From an uncultured Bacilli bacterium (GTDB lineage Bacteria > Bacillota_I > Bacilli_A > RF39 > UBA660): a stretch of 17,721 nucleotides of DNA. The stretch lies in the NCBI GenBank assembly GCA_910580135.1, contig CAJTXC010000015.1, forward strand, positions 1 to 17,721. Direction: 5' to 3'. This document shows positions 7,716 through 13,909 of the stretch, one piece after another. A program made the position numbers and the translations under genes. The stretch's first letter is position 1. Each line of letters starts with the position of its first letter. A model generated the notes under the pieces. That model did no database searches. It saw only the letters and a program-made list of their open reading frames with translations, and was not told the DNA's origin.

Positions 7716-7980
7716 TTTTTTCTTTTCCTTTCTTAATTCGTCTTTGTTTTCTATTATTCTTTCTTTTTCTATTTTGATAATTTATTTTCCCATTAAAGTT
7801 ACTATCTCTATAATAGGTTAATCCATGTAATATTTGAAATAAATTCCTATCATAATTAAATATCTCTTTCAATTTAAATATATCACTATATTGTAAATTT
7901 AATCTTTCTAAATATAACTTTTTCTTCTTTATATCAACGTTTTCATCTTTTAAATAATCAATTAATACTTGCGTTACCAT
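7708..7980 (-). CDS. Unrecognised 90-residue basic protein
   Basis: Small protein with an N-terminal, mostly helical part (VTQVLIDYLKDENVDIKKKK) and a lysine/arginine/asparagine-rich tail of about 25 residues (from NYQNRKRKNNRK), which could bind nucleic acid. No family recognised. I chose ATG at 7980-7978; a TTG one codon upstream is in frame but closer to the AGGGGGA ribosome binding site. It lies 19 bp after the nucleotidyltransferase gene and overlaps thrS by 8 bp, so it is made under the same T-box control. Confidence 0.65.
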   Translation of the reverse strand: MVTQVLIDYLKDENVDIKKKKLYLERLNLQYSDIFKLKEIFNYDRNLFQILHGLTYYRDSNFNGKINYQNRKRKNNRKQRRIKKGKEKND

Positions 7981-7999
7981 CAAAAATCCCCCTAAAATA

Positions 8000-8767
8000 C
8001 TAATCTAAATCAGTTCTTAACTTAAAAGTTCTTATATTAAATCCGCCCTGCTTCTTATAATAATAATTTATTAATTCTTCCATATTCTTATACATAATAT
8101 CAGTTTTTTGTAATTCAAAACAATTTATATATAACTTAATAAACTCTTCTTCAGGAAGTTTAAATATATGATATTTTCTTCTAAAGTCTTCATCCGTTAA
8201 AATTTTATAAATTTTAGTTTTTGGAAGCTTTGGAATACTTAAATATTCTGAATAAGCATCATATACATCTCCTAATAAATTATAGTAAACTAAGTTAAAC
8301 TGTGGATTATTTTCTTTTAAACAAACCTTTAATTCATCTAACTTATCCCATAAGTGATAATTATTCATATCCAGTTTATCAGCGGTAATATTATTAAGTG
8401 GCTTATCAATGTAATCAAGCGCTAGATTTTGAAGCTCTTTAACACTACCATCTACGTCATAAATTATTTTACCGTAAGCTAACATGTTTATAAGTATCAT
8501 TTTACCTTTATTATACTGCGTTTTCATATACTCCTTATATTTTTGCTTTGAGTACATAAAATATTCTACTAAGTAACTACTAGAATCAACGCATCCTCTT
8601 TCTTCATATAAAGTGCCATCTTTTAAAACCAAGCAAACGTCTATATCAGAATATTCATTATAGTTACCAGTTGCATAGCTACCGCAAAGTACTGCTCCTA
8701 CAACATCATCATCTTCTTCATACTGTTTTAAAAATTCTTTTAAAGCTAGTTTCCATTTTTCTACCAT
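8000..8767 (-). CDS. Nucleotidyltransferase (MNT/ANT-type)
   Basis: 255 residues. The N-terminal domain carries the Pol-beta nucleotidyltransferase signature GSYATGNYNEYSDIDVCLVL: Gly29-Ser30 and the metal-binding pair Asp41/Asp43; the third acidic residue may be Glu68. The C-terminal part (about 110-255) is helical, like the substrate-binding half of aminoglycoside/lincosamide nucleotidyltransferases, but I cannot assign a substrate. First gene behind a threonine T-box, ahead of the 90-aa gene and thrS; this raises the possibility of a link to tRNA or amino acid stress rather than drug resistance, which is inference. The start is ATG with AAAGGAAGTG upstream. Confidence 0.8.
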   Translation of the reverse strand: MVEKWKLALKEFLKQYEEDDDVVGAVLCGSYATGNYNEYSDIDVCLVLKDGTLYEERGCVDSSSYLVEYFMYSKQKYKEYMKTQYNKGKMILINMLAYGKIIYDVDGSVKELQNLALDYIDKPLNNITADKLDMNNYHLWDKLDELKVCLKENNPQFNLVYYNLLGDVYDAYSEYLSIPKLPKTKIYKILTDEDFRRKYHIFKLPEEEFIKLYINCFELQKTDIMYKNMEELINYYYKKQGGFNIRTFKLRTDLD

Positions 8768-8781
8768 TTCTTCACTTCCTT

Positions 8782-8835
8782 TCGAAAAATAAAAAGGATA
8801 ATACCAAAGGAGTGCTTTTGCACGGTACCATCCTT
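8782..8835 (-). terminator. T-box terminator
   Basis: Minus-strand AAGGAU (8835-8830) with AUCCUU (8799-8794), inner GGUA-type pairs (8824-8827 with 8802-8805), and a GCAC-AAAA-GUGC apical hairpin, followed by UUUUUAUUUUU. It is mutually exclusive with the antiterminator that uses the T-box sequence. Confidence 0.88.
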
Positions 8836-8993
8836 ACCTTTAACTTAATTTGATAACGTGTTAATAAAACACGGAAACATCTTTCGAGTTCTGCTCAAAG
8901 GTAGTAATTATATAATTCGTTTGCTTAATTTCCATCATCATAAGCTTTCTATAAAACTAGTTATATAACCATGTCCTTATCAATCGCATTTAT
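8782..8993 (-). promoter_or_regulatory. Threonine T-box riboswitch leader
   Basis: Minus strand holds the T-box sequence AAGGATGGTACCGTG (8835-8821), whose UGGU (8830-8827) would pair with the ACCA end of uncharged tRNA. Stem I is built on UUAUAUAA (8968-8961) paired with UUAUAUAA (8915-8908); its internal loop 3' side holds ACU (8905-8903) followed by A, which I read as the Thr specifier codon. The distal loop has GATGATGGAAAT (8937-8926, GNUG type) above GCUUA/UAAGC, with AG bulge bases. Stem III is CGUGUU/AACACG (8873-8857). Uncharged tRNA-Thr should permit readthrough into the nucleotidyltransferase - 90-aa - thrS operon. Confidence 0.92.
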
Positions 8994-8999
8994 ACCAAA

Positions 9000-9028
9000 A
9001 TAATACTACTTTTACTTTAAATAGTCAA
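9000..9028 (-). promoter_or_regulatory. Promoter of the T-box operon
   Basis: Minus strand TTGACT (9028-9023), 17-nt spacer, TATTAT (9005-9000); predicted start near 8993. The -35 abuts the dnaI stop codon. Confidence 0.75.
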
Positions 9029-9955
9029 TTATTTTCTATTATTTTGTCCTATCATATTTGTATCAATCATTAATTGTTTTATTCTCTCTATTATTCTAAC
9101 TGCTTTTACTCTTTCTGATTTATTATTAGTTGATGTACTTAAATGTTCTTCTAATTCCTTAATATTTAAATTAGATGTGATAAATGTTGGTAAGCCTTCT
9201 TGCATTCTATATTGAAGAAGCGTTCCAAGTATTTCGTCCCTACTCCATGATGTAACACCTTCTGCTCCTAAATCATCAATAAGAAGTAGTTTTGCATATT
9301 TAACTTCATTATATTTATCTTTAAACTCATCACTACTACTAGATGAATAACTAGATTTTAAAGAACGTAAATATTCAGGCCAATAAACAATGGCACTTTT
9401 AACACCATCTTTTGCAAGCTCGTTAAACATAGCGGCTATTAAATAAGTTTTTCCACAGCCAAAGTTACCATGTAAATATAAACCTTTTTCCCTTTTACCT
9501 TCTTTATAATCTTTTATATATTTTAAAATCCATTTTATAACACTTGCTCTATTCTTATCATCAGTATAAATATCTTTTATTTTAGCATTTCTTATTTCTC
9601 TTGGGATATCTATACTAGTTACGTTTCGTTGGTATTTAGTATCTTCGTTTAATTTGTTTTTATACTTACATGCTACATATGAAAAACTAAGTTTACCATC
9701 ATTTAAAACTGGCAAGTAACAATATCCTATCATCTTATTTTTACATGCAACAAGTCCAGGACAATTTTTACAATTCTTATATTCTAAAGCGCATTCTTCT
9801 ATAGTAGAAGTATTCTTCATTAATTCATCATCATTTAAATTTATGCTATCAACTAATTCTTTGAAGCTTGGATCTTTTTTAGCATCTTCATAAGCTAGTT
9901 TTAATTTATAATTTAAATCTTTAACGTTTTTAATCGTTTTATTAATATTTTCCAT
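9029..9955 (-). CDS. dnaI: Primosomal helicase loader DnaI
   Basis: AAA+ ATPase that loads the replicative helicase (DnaC of B. subtilis) during replication initiation and restart. The 308-residue length is normal. The N-terminal domain has a cysteine cluster typical of the DnaI zinc-binding region (Cys55, Cys62, Cys65, Cys71, Cys79). The AAA+ core has Walker A GNFGCGKT (163-170), Walker B LLLIDD (223-228) and a sensor-like FITSNLN. The start is ATG with AGGTGAT overlapping the end of the upstream TPR gene. Last gene of dnaB-TPR-dnaI. I saw no terminator before the next promoter, which begins at its stop codon. Confidence 0.94.
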   Translation of the reverse strand: MENINKTIKNVKDLNYKLKLAYEDAKKDPSFKELVDSINLNDDELMKNTSTIEECALEYKNCKNCPGLVACKNKMIGYCYLPVLNDGKLSFSYVACKYKNKLNEDTKYQRNVTSIDIPREIRNAKIKDIYTDDKNRASVIKWILKYIKDYKEGKREKGLYLHGNFGCGKTYLIAAMFNELAKDGVKSAIVYWPEYLRSLKSSYSSSSSDEFKDKYNEVKYAKLLLIDDLGAEGVTSWSRDEILGTLLQYRMQEGLPTFITSNLNIKELEEHLSTSTNNKSERVKAVRIIERIKQLMIDTNMIGQNNRK

Positions 9956-9963
9956 AATATCAC

Positions 9964-10755
9964 CTATTTTATAGTCTTAGTTAAAACATCAAGACTATCT
10001 TTTATACTTTTTATATAATTTGGATCTTTCTTTTTTAAACCTTTATCACTAGATAAGTTTTTAAGTAAACTTAAAACGTGTTTTTTTATTCCTACGTTAA
10101 TATTATTTTCTTTTATAATCTTAACAGCATCTTTTTTATCTATTATAAAATTAGGATCATTTAACTTTTGTCTAATATAAACCATTTCATTTAAAGCAAA
10201 ATTATTATATTTATATTCTAAACTTATTAAATATAGGGAAAAAGCCAAATCATAATTTTCTTTTTCAATATAATAAAATCCTAGATTTCTATAAAATCTT
10301 GCAAGTGATGTTTCTTCATAAATATAGTCATATAAAGATTCTATAGATTCTTTCATTTTATCTAAATTGCCAGACATTTTATGAGTTTCTACTACTTCAA
10401 AGAATGATTTTATGTTAACTGGATTATATTTAAAAGATTCTTTTAAATATTTTAAAGCTTTATCATAATCTTTTTCTTCTACACTGATATATCCTAAAAG
10501 TCTATATGCTTCATCACATTTTAAATTAATCCAATATACCTCTTTATTAACCTTAAAAGTATTAACAAACAAATAAAACTCGGTCATGTTTTTAAATGAA
10601 TAATTAATAGCATTTTCTTTTTTATATAGATTCTTAGTTTCTTTTATGTAACTTAATAATATTTCTTTTGCTTCTTTAAACTTCTTTTCACCAATAAGTT
10701 TACTTGCTTCTATAATTTTTTTGTTTAAAGAAACATAATCTATAGTCTCTTTCAT
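9964..10755 (-). CDS. TPR-like protein between dnaB and dnaI
   Basis: 263 residues, all-helical, with several degenerate TPR units (e.g. LLGYISVEEKDYDKALKYLK and YRNLGFYYIEKENYDLAFSL at about 88-175). No signal peptide, membrane helix or catalytic motif. Function unknown; TPR proteins usually bind partner proteins. It is tightly spaced in an operon with dnaB (15 bp upstream) and dnaI (8 bp downstream), so a role with the helicase-loading proteins is plausible but unproven. The start is ATG with AAGAAAGGA upstream. Confidence 0.8.
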   Translation of the reverse strand: MKETIDYVSLNKKIIEASKLIGEKKFKEAKEILLSYIKETKNLYKKENAINYSFKNMTEFYLFVNTFKVNKEVYWINLKCDEAYRLLGYISVEEKDYDKALKYLKESFKYNPVNIKSFFEVVETHKMSGNLDKMKESIESLYDYIYEETSLARFYRNLGFYYIEKENYDLAFSLYLISLEYKYNNFALNEMVYIRQKLNDPNFIIDKKDAVKIIKENNINVGIKKHVLSLLKNLSSDKGLKKKDPNYIKSIKDSLDVLTKTIK

Positions 10756-10770
10756 ATAAATTATCCTTTC

Positions 10771-12069
10771 TTATGAAAATTCTTTTAACATGTCCTTAAG
10801 TGACTTTTCATCTTCTTCGCTTATTTCACCTTTTTTAATACTTTGGTTAAACCATTCTGGTAAAACTTCTTTTTTAGGTGTTTTACTTATGCTATTAACA
10901 TCTATTACTTTTTTAGATTTCTTGTATTCTTTTTCAGCTTCCTTCATTGCTTCTTCAACAGTTTCTATGTTAAGTCTTTTCCATTGTGCTGCAATTGTTT
11001 CTAAAAATCCTCTAGTAAGTTTTTTATTATTTATTTTTAATACGTAATCTATTAAAACGTTTACAACACCAGGGTTAAGTTTAAAGTCGCTTAAAAGAGT
11101 TTCTAAAAGAGATAAATCCCTAGATGATGGTTTAGCTCCATTACTTCTTCCTTTAAGGAAATTATAAGGTGTTGTATTTTCAAATACGTATATCATTTTA
11201 GCTCTTTTATCTCCAGCACCAACTGGATTTTTTAAGTACTCAGGTTGACTTTTGTATACAAGCGATGGAAGTTTGTTTTCATTTTCATACTTATAATAAT
11301 TTCTAACGTTTTTTCTAAGTAATACTTTATCTATAAGCCCGTTTTCTTTGATTGCATTAAGTATTGGAGACTTCATACCACTCGCATCCAAGTTATAAAC
11401 GAAAGATAAATTATTAATTAATTCTTTAACTTCTTTGCTAAACGTCTTGCTGGTTATAACCCCATTTGGTACCAAAGAAATTAAAAGGTCAAAATCAAAA
11501 GCATTGTCTATTTTTATTTCTCCAGTCTTATTAACTCTTAAGTCCTCATTTAAGTTATCGTAAGATGATGCTGGAACACTTTCAAAAACACTATCAAACG
11601 TACTTGTTAATTCTTCGTATGAGGATAAGTTTATTCTTGGAACTTTAAAATATTTAAGTAAGCTTTCATATTCTTTTTTCCCTACGTTATTATATAAAAC
11701 TATGTTTAAAATTGGATGATTAAAAAACTCGCTAGCCGATATTGGAGAAAACATCTCATATACATAATTATTAACATTGCCTTTTTTTACAAAAGTTTTA
11801 AGTAAACCAACTGCTTCTAGTTTCTTTCTTGCTGTTACAATTGACTCCATTTTAATTCTTAAACTAGTCATTAAATGATGGTGTGTATATTCTGCACTTA
11901 AAAGTTCTGTCTTATCCAAATCAGCCCATAAAGTATAATATAAACTAACAGCCATGCTACCAATTATCGGTTGATAAAGCATACTTATTATTTTCCTATC
12001 ATTTTCGTTTAAAATCGTGCGGTTAACTACTACGAAAGTATCCGCTGGTAAAATATTTATTTCTTTCAT
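10771..12069 (-). CDS. dnaB: Replication initiation and membrane attachment protein DnaB
   Basis: Firmicutes DnaB (not the helicase), which with DnaD and DnaI loads the replicative helicase at oriC and restart sites. The 432-residue length is close to B. subtilis DnaB (472). The N-terminal winged-helix domain includes IISMLYQPIIGSMAVSLYYT; the C-terminal DnaB/DnaD-like domain carries GFLETIAAQWKRLNIETVEE (about 348-367), the YxxxIxxW-type ssDNA-binding motif. The last 40 residues are charged, possibly disordered. The start is ATG with AGGGAGG about 10 nt upstream. First gene of the operon, divergent from the small RNA at 12165. Confidence 0.93.
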   Translation of the reverse strand: MKEINILPADTFVVVNRTILNENDRKIISMLYQPIIGSMAVSLYYTLWADLDKTELLSAEYTHHHLMTSLRIKMESIVTARKKLEAVGLLKTFVKKGNVNNYVYEMFSPISASEFFNHPILNIVLYNNVGKKEYESLLKYFKVPRINLSSYEELTSTFDSVFESVPASSYDNLNEDLRVNKTGEIKIDNAFDFDLLISLVPNGVITSKTFSKEVKELINNLSFVYNLDASGMKSPILNAIKENGLIDKVLLRKNVRNYYKYENENKLPSLVYKSQPEYLKNPVGAGDKRAKMIYVFENTTPYNFLKGRSNGAKPSSRDLSLLETLLSDFKLNPGVVNVLIDYVLKINNKKLTRGFLETIAAQWKRLNIETVEEAMKEAEKEYKKSKKVIDVNSISKTPKKEVLPEWFNQSIKKGEISEEDEKSLKDMLKEFS

Positions 12070-12093
12070 AACAGTAAACCTCCCTTAAGTTAT

Positions 12094-12122
12094 ATTGTAA
12101 TTCATTTTTAAGTTTATTTCAA
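12094..12122 (-). promoter_or_regulatory. Promoter of the dnaB operon
   Basis: Minus strand TTGAAA (12122-12117), 17-nt spacer, TACAAT (12099-12094); predicted start near 12087, 18 nt before the ATG. It is back to back with the small-RNA promoter, the two -35 boxes being 7 bp apart. Confidence 0.65.
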
Positions 12123-12129
12123 TAATTTA

Positions 12130-12158
12130 TTGAATAAGATAGACCTTTAGTGTATAAT
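12130..12158 (+). promoter_or_regulatory. Promoter of the plus-strand small RNA
   Basis: TTGAAT (12130-12135), 17-nt spacer, TATAAT (12153-12158). Predicted start at A12165. There is no ribosome binding site or ORF of note before the terminator. Confidence 0.75.
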
Positions 12159-12164
12159 TTAAAT

Positions 12165-12257
12165 AGTGAGAGCACCTAACTTAAGGTTAGTAGCTTTCCT
12201 TAATAAGGATTAAGGAAAAAGCGTACACCCCCCTGGGTAAGTACGCTTTTTTCTTTT
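12165..12257 (+). ncRNA. Small RNA with C-rich loop, candidate antitoxin RNA
   Basis: About 90 nt between a good promoter and a terminator, with no coding potential. Three hairpins: AGC-CTAAC (12171-12180) with GTTAG-GCT (12186-12195); TTTCCTTAAT (12195-12204) with ATTAAGGAAA (12209-12218), 10 perfect bp, loop AAGG; and terminator AAGCGTAC (12219-12226) with GTACGCTT (12241-12248), whose 14-nt loop contains CCCCCC (12228-12233). CACCCCCCU (12226-12234) is complementary, with one mismatch in nine, to the AGGGUGGUG ribosome binding site of the convergent 26-aa peptide gene, and the RNA's last 40 nt are antisense to the end of that mRNA. It is not SRP RNA or 6S by sequence. The role is inference. 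Confidence 0.65.
12219..12257. terminator. Bidirectional terminator shared by small RNA and peptide mRNA
   Basis: 8-bp stem 12219-12226/12241-12248. On plus it is followed by TTTTTTCTTTT; on minus the stem is followed by TTTTT (12220-12216), so it can end both convergent transcripts. Confidence 0.8.
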
Positions 12258-12336
12258 ATATTTTAAAAATTAGCAACGCTATTAGTAAAATTGAAAGGAT
12301 AATTATTACTTTAAGAAACTTGGTTTCTTTTTTCAT
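12256..12336 (-). CDS. 26-residue single-helix membrane peptide (candidate toxin), copy 1
   Basis: Charged N-terminus MKKETKFLK followed by an uninterrupted hydrophobic stretch VIIILSILLIALLIF and a final KI, enough for one membrane helix. The start is ATG with a strong GAAGGGTGGTG ribosome binding site; an in-frame ATG 27 nt upstream would add nine residues but has no good ribosome binding site. A 26-residue relative, sharing a KF-x(2-3)-(L/K)-(V/L)-IIIL pattern, lies at 17467-17547 behind the same leader element, which argues for real coding. Its stop codon lies at the 3' end of the convergent small RNA. Size and layout resemble type I toxins; toxicity is inference. Confidence 0.6.
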   Translation of the reverse strand: MKKETKFLKVIIILSILLIALLIFKI

Positions 12337-12350
12337 AAGCATCACCACCC

Positions 12351-12446
12351 TTCTATTTTTCATAAAAAGATGGAAAGCATAACTAACCCATTATTAGGTC
12401 CTCTCATACTTATAATTATCCATAACTTTTAAAATGTCCCTAAAAA
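12351..12446 (-). repeat. Conserved leader element, copy 1
   Basis: About 96 nt upstream of the 26-aa peptide. Its two ends are conserved with copy 2 at 17563-17655: block A 12351-12378 (26 of 28 identical) and block B 12420-12446 (23 of 27), with an unlike middle of similar length. In the minus-strand RNA AUGGA (12422-12418) can pair with UCCAU (12373-12369), and AAAAG with CUUUU just outside, closing a stem around the variable middle. The middle (12372-12399) is also an inverted copy of the 5' part of the small RNA (12174-12199). Conserved stem ends with a variable interior suggest a structured regulatory RNA. Confidence 0.65.
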
Positions 12447-12500
12447 TATGAAAAAAAGTTCAATTTTTTTGAACTTTTTATATTTTAATTTTTCTTTCAT
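12429..12500 (-). CDS. Possible 23-residue leader peptide over an attenuator
   Basis: ATG with a well placed AGAGGGA (12512-12506), 23 codons, seven Lys in the first twelve residues (MKEKLKYKKFKK), then a hydrophobic tail. The reading frame runs through the hairpin 12453-12479, so a translating ribosome would disturb that terminator. It could also be chance in AT-rich DNA. It is not conserved in copy 2. Confidence 0.25.
   Translation of the reverse strand: MKEKLKYKKFKKIELFFIFLGTF
12453..12479. terminator. Hairpin upstream of leader element, probable attenuator
   Basis: Perfect 11-bp inverted repeat AAAAAGTTCAA (12453-12463) / TTGAACTTTTT (12469-12479) with a 5-nt loop. On minus it is followed by TTTTTTTCATATTTTT, a good intrinsic terminator about 45-70 nt after the predicted start, ahead of the peptide gene; it may also stop plus-strand readthrough. 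Confidence 0.65.
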
Positions 12501-12527
12501 AACTATCCCTCTAAATTAATACCAACT

Positions 12528-12556
12528 ATTATAAATTATTTAAATATTTTTAGCAA
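12528..12556 (-). promoter_or_regulatory. Promoter of the leader / 26-aa peptide unit
   Basis: Minus strand TTGCTA (12556-12551), 17-nt spacer, TATAAT (12533-12528); predicted start near 12521. It lies just after the ABC operon terminator. Confidence 0.65.
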
Positions 12557-12565
12557 CTAAAATAG

Positions 12566-12591
12566 AAAAAAGTGATAATTTTATCACTTTT
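12566..12591 (-). terminator. Terminator of the yfmF-yfmH-ABC operon
   Basis: Minus-strand AAAAGUGAUA (12591-12582) pairs with UAUCACUUUU (12577-12568) around a 4-nt loop and continues into U. The permease stop codon UGA (12586-12584) is inside the stem. Confidence 0.88.
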
Positions 12592-13909
12592 CTTTAACTG
12601 CTCTAAACATTTTTTTCCATAAATCGCTTTCTGAATAATTAAGTATACCTACTTTATATATTTTAAGACCAAACTTTATTAAGATAAAGTTAAGTAAAGC
12701 AAGTAACAATATTGCAACAATTATAAGCCCTACTCCTATTTCACCTGATAGTAAAAGACTAGGTGCAAGAGAAATTGACATAAGTGGTATAACACTAGCT
12801 ATTTTAACAAATACTGCTCCTGGGAACATAGCAGATATTAATATTAAATAAAAGCCTGCTACACTAATTACCATAAGTGGCGTTTGAAGTTGTTGATAGT
12901 TTTCCATGTTAGTAGTCATGGAAGCTAAAATTCCCGCAAGTAATGAGTAAGCCAAAAAGCTTAGTAATAGCAAGATTATTATAAGAGGAATTATATATCC
13001 AAGTTTATTTAATATTCCACTTTTTTCTATCATTTCAAGCACTCCTGATAAATCAAGAGAATCTGCTGCTTCTTTTATCGCTTCCATGCCTTGATGTGAA
13101 GAAGTCGTGGTAAGTTTTCTAATTATTAGACCTACACCACTATATATAAGAAGTAATCCTCCTTGGATTAAAACAAATAAATTGCTTGATAAAATCTTAG
13201 AGAAAAAGTGTGTTTTAGGTGATACGTTACCTATTATTATTTCCATTCCGCGAGTAGATTTTTCCTCGTTTATTTCTGCTCCAATCATTTGGACCAAATA
13301 CATAATAAGCATAAAGCAAGGAAGCGCAATTATAAGAGATGCAACCGATAAAAGAGTTCTTGTGTTTTCTTCATCCTCAGTTTTTTCCTCACTTAAGAAG
13401 CTTCTTTTTATCTCAATTGGAGCTGAAATCCCGTTTAGCTTTTCTTTATCTATTCCTGATAAATCAAGTGCAATACTTTGCTTAGTTGAATTTAAACTAG
13501 CTATAATTGCTTGATACTTTACGGTATCTACATAAGAATCAGTTATAAATTCTACATTAAAAACATTAACATCATCAGGGTTTATAACAAGTAAAATATC
13601 CTTTGTATCTTTTATTTCTTTTTTAGATTTTTTAATATCACTAGCCTTAGCTATCTTTAGTTTTGAGGTTCCAAGATAACCTTCAACACCTTTTAAGTTA
13701 GTTTTAATATTTTCATAATAACCAGTATTATCTAAAACGTTTATCTTTAATGGTTTGTTAAAATCTCCTCCAAACATAGTAACTATAGAGTCAATATTAA
13801 CAAGTGCTATTGCAACTATGGCAACTACTATGTTTGCAATTAAAAACCATTTATTTTTTATTTTCTTTTTTAAACTATGTTTAGTTAAAAACTTAAATTT
13901 ATTCTCCAT
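12584..13909 (-). CDS. ABC-2 type transporter permease (NatB-like)
   Basis: Membrane subunit of an ABC exporter. 441 residues with one N-terminal helix (about 21-42), a large outside domain (about 43-180), then about five helices in the C-terminal half, the layout of the NatB/ABC-2 permeases with a big extracytoplasmic loop. I chose ATG at 13909, which has AGGTGA about 6 nt upstream; a GTG nine bases earlier (13918) lacks a good site. It overlaps the ATPase gene by 11 bp. Substrate unknown; NatAB exports sodium in B. subtilis, but this superfamily also handles peptides and drugs. Confidence 0.88.
   Translation of the reverse strand: MENKFKFLTKHSLKKKIKNKWFLIANIVVAIVAIALVNIDSIVTMFGGDFNKPLKINVLDNTGYYENIKTNLKGVEGYLGTSKLKIAKASDIKKSKKEIKDTKDILLVINPDDVNVFNVEFITDSYVDTVKYQAIIASLNSTKQSIALDLSGIDKEKLNGISAPIEIKRSFLSEEKTEDEENTRTLLSVASLIIALPCFMLIMYLVQMIGAEINEEKSTRGMEIIIGNVSPKTHFFSKILSSNLFVLIQGGLLLIYSGVGLIIRKLTTTSSHQGMEAIKEAADSLDLSGVLEMIEKSGILNKLGYIIPLIIILLLLSFLAYSLLAGILASMTTNMENYQQLQTPLMVISVAGFYLILISAMFPGAVFVKIASVIPLMSISLAPSLLLSGEIGVGLIIVAILLLALLNFILIKFGLKIYKVGILNYSESDLWKKMFRAVKEK

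Noticed and set aside
8000..8767. Nucleotidyltransferase as an antibiotic-resistance gene
   Set aside because: Only the general signature is visible, base composition matches the neighbours, and it lies in a T-box operon with thrS rather than in a mobile context.
12165..12257. Small RNA as SRP (4.5S) RNA, 6S RNA or a preQ1 riboswitch
   Set aside because: The conserved SRP loop sequence, the 6S open-complex shape and the preQ1 aptamer motif are all absent, and no gene follows on the plus strand.
13107..13514. 135-codon plus-strand ORF opposite the ABC permease
   Set aside because: Antisense shadow of a real gene with an Ile/Ser/Leu-rich composition and no family resemblance.
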